Positions 17,458 to 25,599 of a stretch of 64,000 nt of DNA are shown here, one piece after another. A program made the position numbers and the translations under genes. The notes under the pieces are model-generated. The model did not search any database, was not told the DNA's origin, and saw nothing but the letters and a program-made list of their open reading frames with translations. How positions within the stretch are numbered: position 1 is the stretch's first letter; each line of letters starts with the position of its first letter. Source of the DNA: Mesorhizobium atlanticum (GTDB lineage Bacteria; Pseudomonadota; Alphaproteobacteria; Rhizobiales; Rhizobiaceae); assembly GCF_003289965.1 (NCBI RefSeq), contig NZ_QMBQ01000005.1:372001-436000 (forward strand), given 5' to 3'.

Positions 17458-18075
17458 ATGACACTCACCGGCTTCCTCGCTTACAGCGCCGCCCTCGGCG
17501 TTGCCGCCGCCATTCCGGGCCCCGGCGTCACGGCGCTGGTCGCCCGCGCGCTCGGCTCCGGGTTCCGTTCCTCGCTCGCCATGTCGTTCGGCCTGATGCT
17601 CGGCGACCTCACCTATCTCACCGCCGTCGTGCTCGGCCTCGCCTTCGTCGCCCAGACCTTCGGTATGGTCTTCCTCGCCATCAAATGGGCCGGCGTCGCC
17701 TATCTCGCCTTCCTCGCCTGGCGCTTCTGGACCAGCGGTATCACGCCCGAAACCGTCGAGGCGCGGAAGGCCAAGGGTGGGCTGGTGTCGAGCTTCATCG
17801 CCGGGCTGACGGTGACGCTGGGCAATCCCAAGACGATGATCTTCTATCTCGCCATCGCGCCGACCATCGTCGACCTCAAGACGATCACCTTCACCGACTA
17901 CGCCATCCTTGCGCTGCTCACCGTGGCGGTGCTGTTCGTGGTGCTGGTGCCTTATCTGGCTTTGGCCGCGAAGGCGCGCTGGTTCCTGAAATCGCCGCGC
18001 GCGCTGAAGGTGCTGAACCGCACAGCCGCCGGCTTCATGATGGGCGCGGCGGCCGCGATCGCGGCCCGCCAGTAG
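17458..18075 (+). CDS. LysE/RhtB-family amino-acid exporter
   Basis: 205-aa inner-membrane protein with about six helices. N-terminal LysE signature: LAYSAALGVAAAIPGPGVTAL, then GFRSSLAMSFGLMLGDLTYL; the GNPKTMIFYLA segment is typical of the family. Members export lysine, threonine or homoserine lactones; the substrate is not readable. Start chosen at the ATG 17458; an upstream in-frame extension lies in a repeat. Confidence 0.87.
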   Translation: MTLTGFLAYSAALGVAAAIPGPGVTALVARALGSGFRSSLAMSFGLMLGDLTYLTAVVLGLAFVAQTFGMVFLAIKWAGVAYLAFLAWRFWTSGITPETVEARKAKGGLVSSFIAGLTVTLGNPKTMIFYLAIAPTIVDLKTITFTDYAILALLTVAVLFVVLVPYLALAAKARWFLKSPRALKVLNRTAAGFMMGAAAAIAARQ

Positions 18076-18265
18076 GCTCCGATGTCAGCCGCTCCCGGAT
18101 TTCAGCCAAACCATTCCTGAAACCGCTGACAGCGGAAAATGCATTTCCGCTGCGCTGCGCTTTTGAGCAACCGCCCCACTCGGATATTTTCAAACCTCGG
18201 CCTATCTTGCGCGGCTGAAAGCCCTATTCTGTCTTGCCTATGCCATTGCCCTGGGAGCGAACCAA

Positions 18266-19246
<981 letters not shown>

Positions 19247-19290
19247 CCAGCACATACCTCGGAGAGTGGCTTCAGCGGCCCCTCGCGGTC

Positions 19291-19345
19291 GTCATTCCAG
19301 GACGGAGCAGGGAGCGGAGCGACGCGCGCAGACCCTGGAATGACG
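19291..19345. repeat. Interspersed repeat, family B, short copy
   Basis: GTCATTCCAGGACGGAGCAG...CAGACCCTGGAATGAC: a collapsed palindromic version of the family B element at 10353-10508, with the centre missing. It lies between the convergent cysK and ECF sigma genes. Confidence 0.75.
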
Positions 19346-19381
19346 AGGTTGGGAGGCTGCAGCCAATCTCCCTGCATTGAC

Positions 19382-20629
19382 CTACTTCCCGACCAGCTTC
19401 GCCTTCTCGCCCTGCAGGAAGCGGCGCAGCGCCGGGTCGCGCTCGAGGCCGATCGCCCGGTCGTAGGACTGGGCCGCCTGCTTCGTGTTGCCGAGCCTTG
19501 CCAACAGCCCGGCGCGGGCGGCCCAATAGGGCTGGTAGTCCTGCAGCCGCTTATCATCGCCCAGCACATAGAGCGCCGCCAGCCCGGCTGTTGCACCCTC
19601 GGTTTCGGCGATCGCCACCGCGCGGTTGATCGCCACCACCGGTGAGCCGGCCACGGCCAGAAGCGCGTCGTAAAGCTGGCGGATGGCCGCCCAGTCGGTG
19701 CCGCTGCCGCGCCGGCGCGCGGTGTGGGCGGACTGCACGGCGGCTTCCAGCTGGTAGCGGCCGATGATGCCCCTTTGCGCAGCGGCGGCCAGCAGGGCTT
19801 CCGCCTCGTCGATCAGGCTGTCGTCCCAGAGCGTGATATCCTGCTCGGCCAAAGGCACGAAATCCCCATCCGGGCCGCGCCTTGCCGAGCGGCGCGCCTC
19901 GGCGAACAGCATCAGAGCCAGCAGTCCCAGCGCCTCCGGCTCGTCCGGCATCAGCGAGGCGACCAGCCGTCCAAGCCAGATGCCTTCGCCGGCGAGGTTG
20001 CGCCGCCTGGTATCGGTGCCGGTCGGGTCAGACCAGCCTTCGGCGAAGGTGGCGTAGATCGCCTCCAGCACGGCGCCCAGCCGCTCGCCCAGTTCCGCCT
20101 GCTCCGGCACGCGAAACGGTATCCCGGTCTCGCGGATGCGCGCCTTGGCCCGCACCAGCCGCTGGCCCATCGTCGCCGGCGAAACCAGGAAGGCGGACGC
20201 GATCGTCGCGGCGTCGAAACCGAGGATCGTCTGCAGGATCAGCGGCGCGCGCACGCTGGCCTCGATCGCCGGATGGGCGCAGGCGAACATCAGCCGCAAC
20301 CGGTCGTCGGGCAGGTCCTCGCCGCTCATGCGCGCCTCCATTTCCTCGGCAATCAGCTGCAGATGATCGCGGGCCGCCTCGCCGGTCAGCCGTCGCCGCA
20401 CGGCGTCGACATCGCGCCGGCGCGCGACCGCGAGCAGCCAGGCTTCCGGCTGCGCCGGCACGCCGGTTCGCGGCCAGCGCTCCAGCGCGGCGGCGAAGGC
20501 ATCGGCCAGCGCGTCCTCGGCGCCGGCGACGTCGCGCGTGCGCGCCGCCAGCCAGGCGACCAGCTTGCCGTAGCTGCGCCGGGCGGCCGCTTCGGCCGCC
20601 GCCCGCGCGATCTCCGAGCGATCATCCAT
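19382..20629 (-). CDS. ECF sigma factor, ECF42 type with C-terminal TPR-like domain
   Basis: 415 aa: sigma region 2 (KLVAWLAARTRDVAGAEDALADAF), sigma 4 (GFDAATIASAFLVSPATMGQRLVRAKARIRE), then a long C-terminal helical region with SAHTARRRGSGTDWAAIRQLYDALL and YWAARAGLLARLGNTKQAAQSYDRAI, as in the ECF42 group. ECF42 factors lack an anti-sigma factor and are encoded next to YciI/DGPF proteins, exactly as here. The C-terminal domain is thought to be needed for activity. Its start lies 6 bases after the YciI stop. Confidence 0.9.
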   Translation of the reverse strand: MDDRSEIARAAAEAAARRSYGKLVAWLAARTRDVAGAEDALADAFAAALERWPRTGVPAQPEAWLLAVARRRDVDAVRRRLTGEAARDHLQLIAEEMEARMSGEDLPDDRLRLMFACAHPAIEASVRAPLILQTILGFDAATIASAFLVSPATMGQRLVRAKARIRETGIPFRVPEQAELGERLGAVLEAIYATFAEGWSDPTGTDTRRRNLAGEGIWLGRLVASLMPDEPEALGLLALMLFAEARRSARRGPDGDFVPLAEQDITLWDDSLIDEAEALLAAAAQRGIIGRYQLEAAVQSAHTARRRGSGTDWAAIRQLYDALLAVAGSPVVAINRAVAIAETEGATAGLAALYVLGDDKRLQDYQPYWAARAGLLARLGNTKQAAQSYDRAIGLERDPALRRFLQGEKAKLVGK

Positions 20630-20635
20630 CGCGGG

Positions 20636-21007
20636 TCACTCCGCGGCGGCGACGTACTCTGCCATTTCCCAGATCGGCCGCACCTCGACCGTGCCGGTGG
20701 AGGACGCGGGGCAGCGCGCGCCCCATTCGATGGCCGTGTCGATGTCGGCTGCCTCGATCATGTAGAAACCCGCCAATTGCTCCTTGGTGTCGGCGTAGGG
20801 GCCGTCGAGCACATTGGTCTTGCCGCCGGTGAGCCGCACCGATGTGGCCGCCTGGGTCGGGCGCAGCCGCTCGCCGGCGATATACGCGCCGGATTTCTTC
20901 AGCGCCTCGGTATAGGCGCCATAGGCGGCGAGCACCTGCTGGGTCTGTTCCTTTGCCGCATTCGCCATCGCTTTCTCGTCATTGTAGATCAAAAGCATGT
21001 ATCGCAT
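20636..21007 (-). CDS. YciI/DGPF-domain protein
   Basis: 123 aa, dimeric ferredoxin-like fold: MRYMLLIYNDEKAM at the start and the DGPYADTKEQLAGFYMIEA block that gives the DGPF name. It is the standard partner and likely target of the ECF42 sigma factor encoded 6 bases downstream. Biochemical role unknown. The ATG at 21007 follows GGGAGA; an upstream in-frame ATG at 21139 overlaps the neighbouring gene's region and is rejected. Confidence 0.88.
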   Translation of the reverse strand: MRYMLLIYNDEKAMANAAKEQTQQVLAAYGAYTEALKKSGAYIAGERLRPTQAATSVRLTGGKTNVLDGPYADTKEQLAGFYMIEAADIDTAIEWGARCPASSTGTVEVRPIWEMAEYVAAAE

Positions 21008-21135
21008 GGTCTTCTCCCGTTTCTTGAAGGCCGCGTCATTGCGTGCCGACCTATGTCGTGCGGCATCGACCGATTTCGACAGGCGCCGGAAAAATCTTTC
21101 ATCGCCAAAGCAGCCGAGCGCAAGCCGGCGCCACC

Positions 21136-22845
21136 TCAACCCGCCGTGACCGCCTCGGGTATCTCCGCCGCCGTCGGGGCACGGACCGGTTCCAGCCAGC
21201 CGCGATAGCGCACGATCAGCCCGGCGGCCGGGTGCGATATCTCGACATGGAAACGGAAGCGGCCATCCTCGACGGTTTCATAGGCATTCGAGCGCGGGCA
21301 AAGCCACATCGGCAAGGGCAGGCCGAGAAAGCTCCAGCGGCGCAGCACGAGCCGGAGCCGGCTGCCGTCGACGACCAGCGCCATGGCGAAGGTGAGCGGC
21401 CCGAAGCGCTCGCAAAGCAGCCGCTCCGAGCGGCCGCGTCCGGCGAACTGCCGGCTCGAAAAGCTGTGTGCGGCGAATGTGCGGATCCAGGTCTCGCCTT
21501 GCCTGTCGGCAACGAAACGCACCTTCACGGGGACATCGGCTGCGCTGGGCGGAAAGCCGGCCATGCGCGCCGCAAGACGGCTAAGCAGGCCGCTGCCGCG
21601 TTCGACGCTGGCGCGGCCATCCGCCATTGCCGTCCTCTGATGCATGGCGCGGATTTCGGCCGGAAGGCTCTTCCAGGCGTCGCCGAGCAGCTCGGGGTAG
21701 AGCGCCTTGCCGCTATCGGTGTCGTTCCTGAAGCCGGTGTGGATCGTCTTTCCGGCGAACAGCGCTTCATAGTCACCCAGCTCGACGTCGCGTACCGCCG
21801 CCCGCGCGCCCGGCTCGGGCATGCGGCCTGCGAGCGCCTTGCGGATGATCGCCTCGACCGCCATGGACGGGATCAGCGGTCCGTCATCGCCCTCCGCCAG
21901 AAGATGCCAGGACTGCTTGACCGGTTTGCCTGTCTTATCAACGCCCTCGACCGCCACGAACATGCCGCCGCGATGTTCGCCCCAGGACAACCGGTTGGTT
22001 GCCCAGTGCATCAGCGGCGCGAGCGGTGACAGCGATCGCACCAGGCCGGCGCGAACCAGCCAGGCCAGGCCAATCAGCGCCCGGTGCAGCACCTCCGGCA
22101 CCGGGCCGGCACCCATCCAGATCGTCCTTGCTTGCGGCCACAGCGCCTGCAGGGCGCGCAAATCCGGCACGTCGACCAGCGAGAACAGCGTGTTCCTCAC
22201 CGGCACGCGGCCGGGCGGCGCGATCGTGTAGCGCATCTGCTCGGTGAGGGGGTAACCCTCGGCCGGTCCGCCGTCCCGCACCATCCGCACCGGCCGGCCG
22301 GCATAGCTCGCAATGGCGCGGATGACGTTCTCGCCGACGCCGGCAAAGGGCGACGGCGCGATGCCGCCGCGAATGCTCTCCACACGCGCCATGCCCGCCG
22401 AAAGGCGCCGCACCACCGCCGCGGTCAGCACGGGAAAACTCGAAACGCCGGAGAGCACCATGATGCCGGCTGCCCTGGCGGCCGCATCGAAGGCTGAAAC
22501 CCCGGCGACGAAGTCAGAGCCGTCGGCCAAATCGAGATAGTGTGCGCGCGCGGCTATGCAGGCTTCGACCAGGCGGTAGCGCCCCTCGCCATAGGCCTGG
22601 AACGGACCGCTGGCGTCGACGACGATGTCGGGCCGCAGGATGCTGAGTTGCGCGCCAAGGTCGCCGTCGCGGTCGACCATCGCCGGCACCAGCCTGGCCT
22701 TGGTCGTGCCTCGCTCTTTGCAGTAGGCCTCGGCCCTGGCGAGCGACCGGCCGGCGATGATGAGCTCGAGCCGGGGCTCGTTCTCCAGGAGCTGGACGAT
22801 GCGTCCGCCGAAGGTGCCGTAGCCGCCGACGATGAGAAGCTTCAT
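21136..22845 (-). CDS. Saccharopine dehydrogenase-like NAD(P) domain fused to DUF4166
   Basis: 569 aa. N-terminal Rossmann domain (MKLLIVGGYGTFGGRIVQLL, DIVVDASGPFQAYG) of the saccharopine-dehydrogenase-like group, and a C-terminal DUF4166 domain (from about residue 385: GDAWKSLPAEIRAMHQ, RFVADRQGETWIRTF, GRSERLLCERFGPL). Function unknown. Partnership with a DCC-family thiol protein (25 bases upstream) is seen in other bacteria as well. The ATG at 22845 is preferred over 22863. Confidence 0.8.
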   Translation of the reverse strand: MKLLIVGGYGTFGGRIVQLLENEPRLELIIAGRSLARAEAYCKERGTTKARLVPAMVDRDGDLGAQLSILRPDIVVDASGPFQAYGEGRYRLVEACIAARAHYLDLADGSDFVAGVSAFDAAARAAGIMVLSGVSSFPVLTAAVVRRLSAGMARVESIRGGIAPSPFAGVGENVIRAIASYAGRPVRMVRDGGPAEGYPLTEQMRYTIAPPGRVPVRNTLFSLVDVPDLRALQALWPQARTIWMGAGPVPEVLHRALIGLAWLVRAGLVRSLSPLAPLMHWATNRLSWGEHRGGMFVAVEGVDKTGKPVKQSWHLLAEGDDGPLIPSMAVEAIIRKALAGRMPEPGARAAVRDVELGDYEALFAGKTIHTGFRNDTDSGKALYPELLGDAWKSLPAEIRAMHQRTAMADGRASVERGSGLLSRLAARMAGFPPSAADVPVKVRFVADRQGETWIRTFAAHSFSSRQFAGRGRSERLLCERFGPLTFAMALVVDGSRLRLVLRRWSFLGLPLPMWLCPRSNAYETVEDGRFRFHVEISHPAAGLIVRYRGWLEPVRAPTAAEIPEAVTAG

Positions 22846-22870
22846 GCTCTGCCCCCAAGGCAAGTGGCCC

Positions 22871-23323
22871 TTAGCCGATCAGCCGCTCCCGCAACTCGGC
22901 GGATGGAATCCCGCAACTGTCCTTGCGGCCGAACAGCGCGTAGCGATTTTTGGCGACGCGGTCGTAGAGCCAGTCGCGCAGCGGCCGCGGTAGGAGGAGC
23001 AGCGCCTTCGCGACGCGCCATGGCCAGCCGAGGGCGGCCATGACCGCGACGAAACTGTCTAGCTTGGTGAAAGGGACCCCGTCGACGATGGCGAGGTTGC
23101 TGTCGTAATCGTCGGTCGGCAGGCCATGCCGGCGAAACAGCGCCTCGCCGAGCGGCGATTGCGCCGTGGCGAAGCGGAAGCGCTTTTCCCGGTCGAGCCT
23201 GAGGATGAGCTGGACGAAACCCGAGCAGAACACGCAGACGCCGTCGAAGACGATCAGCGGCTGGCGGGCGTCATAGGCCTGGCTTGGAAAGGCGGGACGA
23301 TTCGGTTCGGGCAGGTCGGTCAT
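22871..23323 (-). CDS. DCC-family (DUF393) thiol-disulfide oxidoreductase-like protein
   Basis: 150 aa. The DxxCxxC signature is present as FDGVCVFCSGFVQLIL; it also has LDREKRFRFATAQSPLG and the C-terminal DWLYDRVAKNRYALFGRKDSC. Thioredoxin-like fold by family knowledge; substrate unknown. It heads a two-gene operon with the DUF4166 fusion. ATG 23323 is chosen; ATG 23350 is possible. Confidence 0.85.
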   Translation of the reverse strand: MTDLPEPNRPAFPSQAYDARQPLIVFDGVCVFCSGFVQLILRLDREKRFRFATAQSPLGEALFRRHGLPTDDYDSNLAIVDGVPFTKLDSFVAVMAALGWPWRVAKALLLLPRPLRDWLYDRVAKNRYALFGRKDSCGIPSAELRERLIG

Positions 23324-23350
23324 GGCGGCCCCGGCTGCTTGTGTCCCCAA

Positions 23351-23395
23351 AGCAATTCCAGGAAAAGTGTGAGCGGTTTTCCGTCCGGAATTGCG
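23351..23395. repeat. Interspersed repeat, family C
   Basis: AGCAATTCCAGGAAAAGTGTG...GTCCGGAATTGCG, almost identical to the copies at 9937-9982 and 52254-52298. Confidence 0.85.
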
Positions 23396-23433
23396 TCAAA
23401 CTAGGGGAGACACTAAGCCAGCCGGCGGCGGCG

Positions 23434-23562
23434 TCAAAGTCGCGGCGTTGTCGCACGCCAGTTGGCGGCGAGCACGAGGCGCTCGGCGCGATAGGTGGTG
23501 GCGCGCTGGTCGGCGGCCGGCCGGCAGATGCGGCTGTGATGGGCGCGTAAGCGGGTCATCAT
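23434..23562 (-). CDS. Candidate small protein, 42 aa, Arg-rich
   Basis: Starts MMTRLRAHHSRICR and ends LVLAANWRATTPRL. Its ATG overlaps the stop of the preceding 48-aa reading frame (TGATG), which suggests translational coupling. Basic (about one residue in five is Arg) with no recognised domain. No independent support beyond coupling and open frame. Confidence 0.35.
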   Translation of the reverse strand: MMTRLRAHHSRICRPAADQRATTYRAERLVLAANWRATTPRL

Positions 23563-23708
23563 CAGTTCGCGCTGACGCCCAGTGAGTTGCCGCGGCGCGC
23601 GCAGGCCGGACCTGGCCCGCGCATATAGTAGCGTTCCGGCCGATAGGTCGGCGCGACGAATTCGCGAATGGCGGCGGCGTAGCCTGTAATGTGATTCCAG
23701 AAGTTCAT
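23562..23708 (-). CDS. Candidate small protein, 48 aa
   Basis: Starts MNFWNHITGYAAAIREFV and contains APTYRPERYYMRGPGPACARRG. The ATG is preceded by GGGACAGG. Aromatic and Arg rich, with one cysteine. Function unknown; I see no match to a named family. It is followed at once by the 42-aa frame, and nothing else explains the stretch. Confidence 0.45.
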   Translation of the reverse strand: MNFWNHITGYAAAIREFVAPTYRPERYYMRGPGPACARRGNSLGVSAN

Positions 23709-23990
23709 TTTACCTGTCCCTGTCCCGCTTTCGGATGTCCCTTCCGAATTGTTCGAGAGCATAGCGTCGAGGCGTGAATAGTCGGTGAACGTGATGTTAA
23801 TTTCTGGTCCGAAAGTCGTTGCATCGTGGCCGGATTGCGGCTGATTCGCGGTGTTTCGGTGCCTTTCGTCGCGTTTCCGCGCCGTGTGACTTTTGCACCA
23901 CATATGTTTCGTTCCGATGTCGCTTGGCAGCGCTTCTGTTTCGTCTCCAGGTCGCGCCCGGAAATTTCCTTTCGCGGGACAGGCCCGGCA

Positions 23991-24015
23991 GGAACCTGTC
24001 ACGGAAGACGACGTT
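23991..24015 (+). promoter_or_regulatory. EcfG-type general-stress promoter before the YciF-like gene
   Basis: GGAAC (23991-23995), 16 bases, CGTT (24012-24015). This matches the alphaproteobacterial EcfG/RpoE2 consensus GGAAC-N16/17-CGTT. It leaves an untranslated leader of roughly 80 bases before the ATG at 24105. The rest of the 23709-24104 gap holds no gene I can support. Confidence 0.7.
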
Positions 24016-24104
24016 GACCCGCAAGGCCGGGATGAACCCGGCCGTGTTGACGGCTGTCCGCCGCGCAACCTTCCCACAACGCGAAACATGGAAAGGCAAC
24101 CGCC

Positions 24105-24611
24105 ATGGGCTTCTTTTCGAAAGACATCAAGACGCTGGACGATCTCTTCATCCACACGCTGCGCGACATCTATTATGCCGAGAAGCAGATCGAGAAATCG
24201 CTGCCGAAGATGATCGACAAGGCGACCGATCCGCAATTGAAGGCCGGCTTCGAAAAGCACCTCACGCAGACCAGGGGCCACATCGAACGGGTCGAGCAGG
24301 TGTTCGAGCTGCATGGGGTCAAGGCCAAGACCGTCAACTGCCCGGCCATTGACGGCATCCTCGAAGAGGCCGACGAGGTCAGCGGCGATGTCGACGACAA
24401 GGAAGTCCTAGATGCGGCGCTGATCGCCTCCGCGCAGGCCGTCGAGCACTATGAGATAACGCGCTACGGCACGCTGATCGCCTGGGCGAAGCAGCTCGGC
24501 CGCAGCGACTGTGCCAACGTGCTGGCCAAGAACCTCAAGGAAGAAGAGGCGACCGACCGCAAGCTCACCGAGATCGCCGAAAGCAGGGTCAACCTCCAGG
24601 CGGCCGAGTAG
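24105..24611 (+). CDS. YciE/YciF-family ferritin-like protein (DUF892)
   Basis: 168 aa, four-helix ferritin-like. MGFFSKDIKTLDDLFIHTLRDIYYAEKQIEKSLPKM is the family's start, with Glu/His metal-ligand helices (TRGHIERVEQVFE, AQAVEHYEITRYGTL, EEEATDRKLTEIAE). Members are induced by osmotic and general stress; their activity is not established. An EcfG-like promoter upstream fits. It lies just before the Ku/LigD genes, which carry a second such promoter. Confidence 0.9.
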   Translation: MGFFSKDIKTLDDLFIHTLRDIYYAEKQIEKSLPKMIDKATDPQLKAGFEKHLTQTRGHIERVEQVFELHGVKAKTVNCPAIDGILEEADEVSGDVDDKEVLDAALIASAQAVEHYEITRYGTLIAWAKQLGRSDCANVLAKNLKEEEATDRKLTEIAESRVNLQAAE

Positions 24612-24658
24612 GGGCGCCCATTCAAGGCCGGGGCTTTTGGCGCCGGCCCTGGCGTCGG

Positions 24659-24684
24659 GGAACCGAAGCGGCGCTCCCGCCGTT
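24659..24684 (+). promoter_or_regulatory. EcfG-type general-stress promoter before ku-ligD
   Basis: GGAAC (24659-24663), 17 bases, CGTT (24681-24684), 43 bases before the Ku start. It fits the same consensus as 23991-24015. It implies that end joining is switched on with the general stress response, as reported for one of the Ku genes of Sinorhizobium meliloti. Confidence 0.65.
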
Positions 24685-24726
24685 TCGGTTTGTCCCGATG
24701 CTGCTCGATGCTGCAAGGAGTTTGTC

Positions 24727-25587
24727 ATGGCGCCGCGACCCGCCTGGAGCGGTTATCTCAAGCTTTCACTGGTCACCTGCGCCATCGAATTGAGCAACGT
24801 CGTCACCCACGCCGAAAAGGTGTCCTTCCACATCCTCAACCGCAAGACCGGCAACAGGGTACGGCGTGTCTATGTCGACCAGAAAAGCGGCAAGCCGCTG
24901 GAAGAGGATGAGGAGGTCAGGGGCTTCGAGGTCGGCCAGCACGAATTCATCCGCATCGAGGACGAGGATATCGAAGCGGTCCAGATCGAGTCGTCGCACA
25001 CGCTCGATCTCGATGGTTTTGTCGACAAGGCCTCGATCGACCAAGTCTATCTCGACACGCCCTATTATGTCTCGCCCGCAGACAAGGTCTCGCAGGAGGC
25101 CTTCGCCGTCATTCGCGATGCCCTGGCCGAAAAGAAAATGGCCGGCCTCGCCCGCATCGTGCTTTACCAGCGCGAGCGCCCGGCGGTGATCGAGCCGTTC
25201 GGCAAGGGCATGCTGCTGACGACGCTGCGCTACGGAGACACGGTGCGCGACGCATCCCAGATCTTCGCCGATATCCAAACTGCGAAGCTGGACGGCGAGA
25301 TGGTCGGGCTGGCCGAGAATATCATCGACAAGAAGAAGGCGAAGTTCGATCCGGCCAAGTTCAGGGATCGCTATGAGGAATCGTTGCTCGAGCTGGTCCG
25401 CGCCAGGAAAGCCGGCAGGAGGGCGCCCAGCGCCAAGGCATCGCCGAAACCGTCCAATGTCGTTAACCTGTTCGACGCGCTGAAGAAGAGCCTCAACGCC
25501 GACGACGGCAAAGCCGGCAAATCTTCGTCAAAGACGACGGCGCGGCGGCCGAAGGCCAAAGCGGCGTCGAAGCGCAAATCCGCATAG
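24727..25587 (+). CDS. ku: Non-homologous end-joining protein Ku
   Basis: 286 aa. Bacterial Ku homodimer that rings DNA double-strand ends and recruits LigD. Ku core from MAPRPAWSGYLKLSLVTCAIEL, with FHILNRKTGNRVRRVYVD, EVRGFEVG, DKASIDQVYLDTPYYVSP and GLARIVLYQRERPAVIEP. The C-terminal tail (from about residue 240) is Lys/Ser/Ala rich and probably binds DNA or LigD. ATG at 24727 after CAAGGAG. 12 bases separate it from ligD. Confidence 0.95.
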   Translation: MAPRPAWSGYLKLSLVTCAIELSNVVTHAEKVSFHILNRKTGNRVRRVYVDQKSGKPLEEDEEVRGFEVGQHEFIRIEDEDIEAVQIESSHTLDLDGFVDKASIDQVYLDTPYYVSPADKVSQEAFAVIRDALAEKKMAGLARIVLYQRERPAVIEPFGKGMLLTTLRYGDTVRDASQIFADIQTAKLDGEMVGLAENIIDKKKAKFDPAKFRDRYEESLLELVRARKAGRRAPSAKASPKPSNVVNLFDALKKSLNADDGKAGKSSSKTTARRPKAKAASKRKSA

Positions 25588-25599
25588 GGGAGTGGCGGC

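Noticed and set aside
23819..24352. Frames covering the YciF promoter region
   Set aside because: They change frame against the YciF-like gene and have no motif; the stretch is better explained as a promoter and leader.
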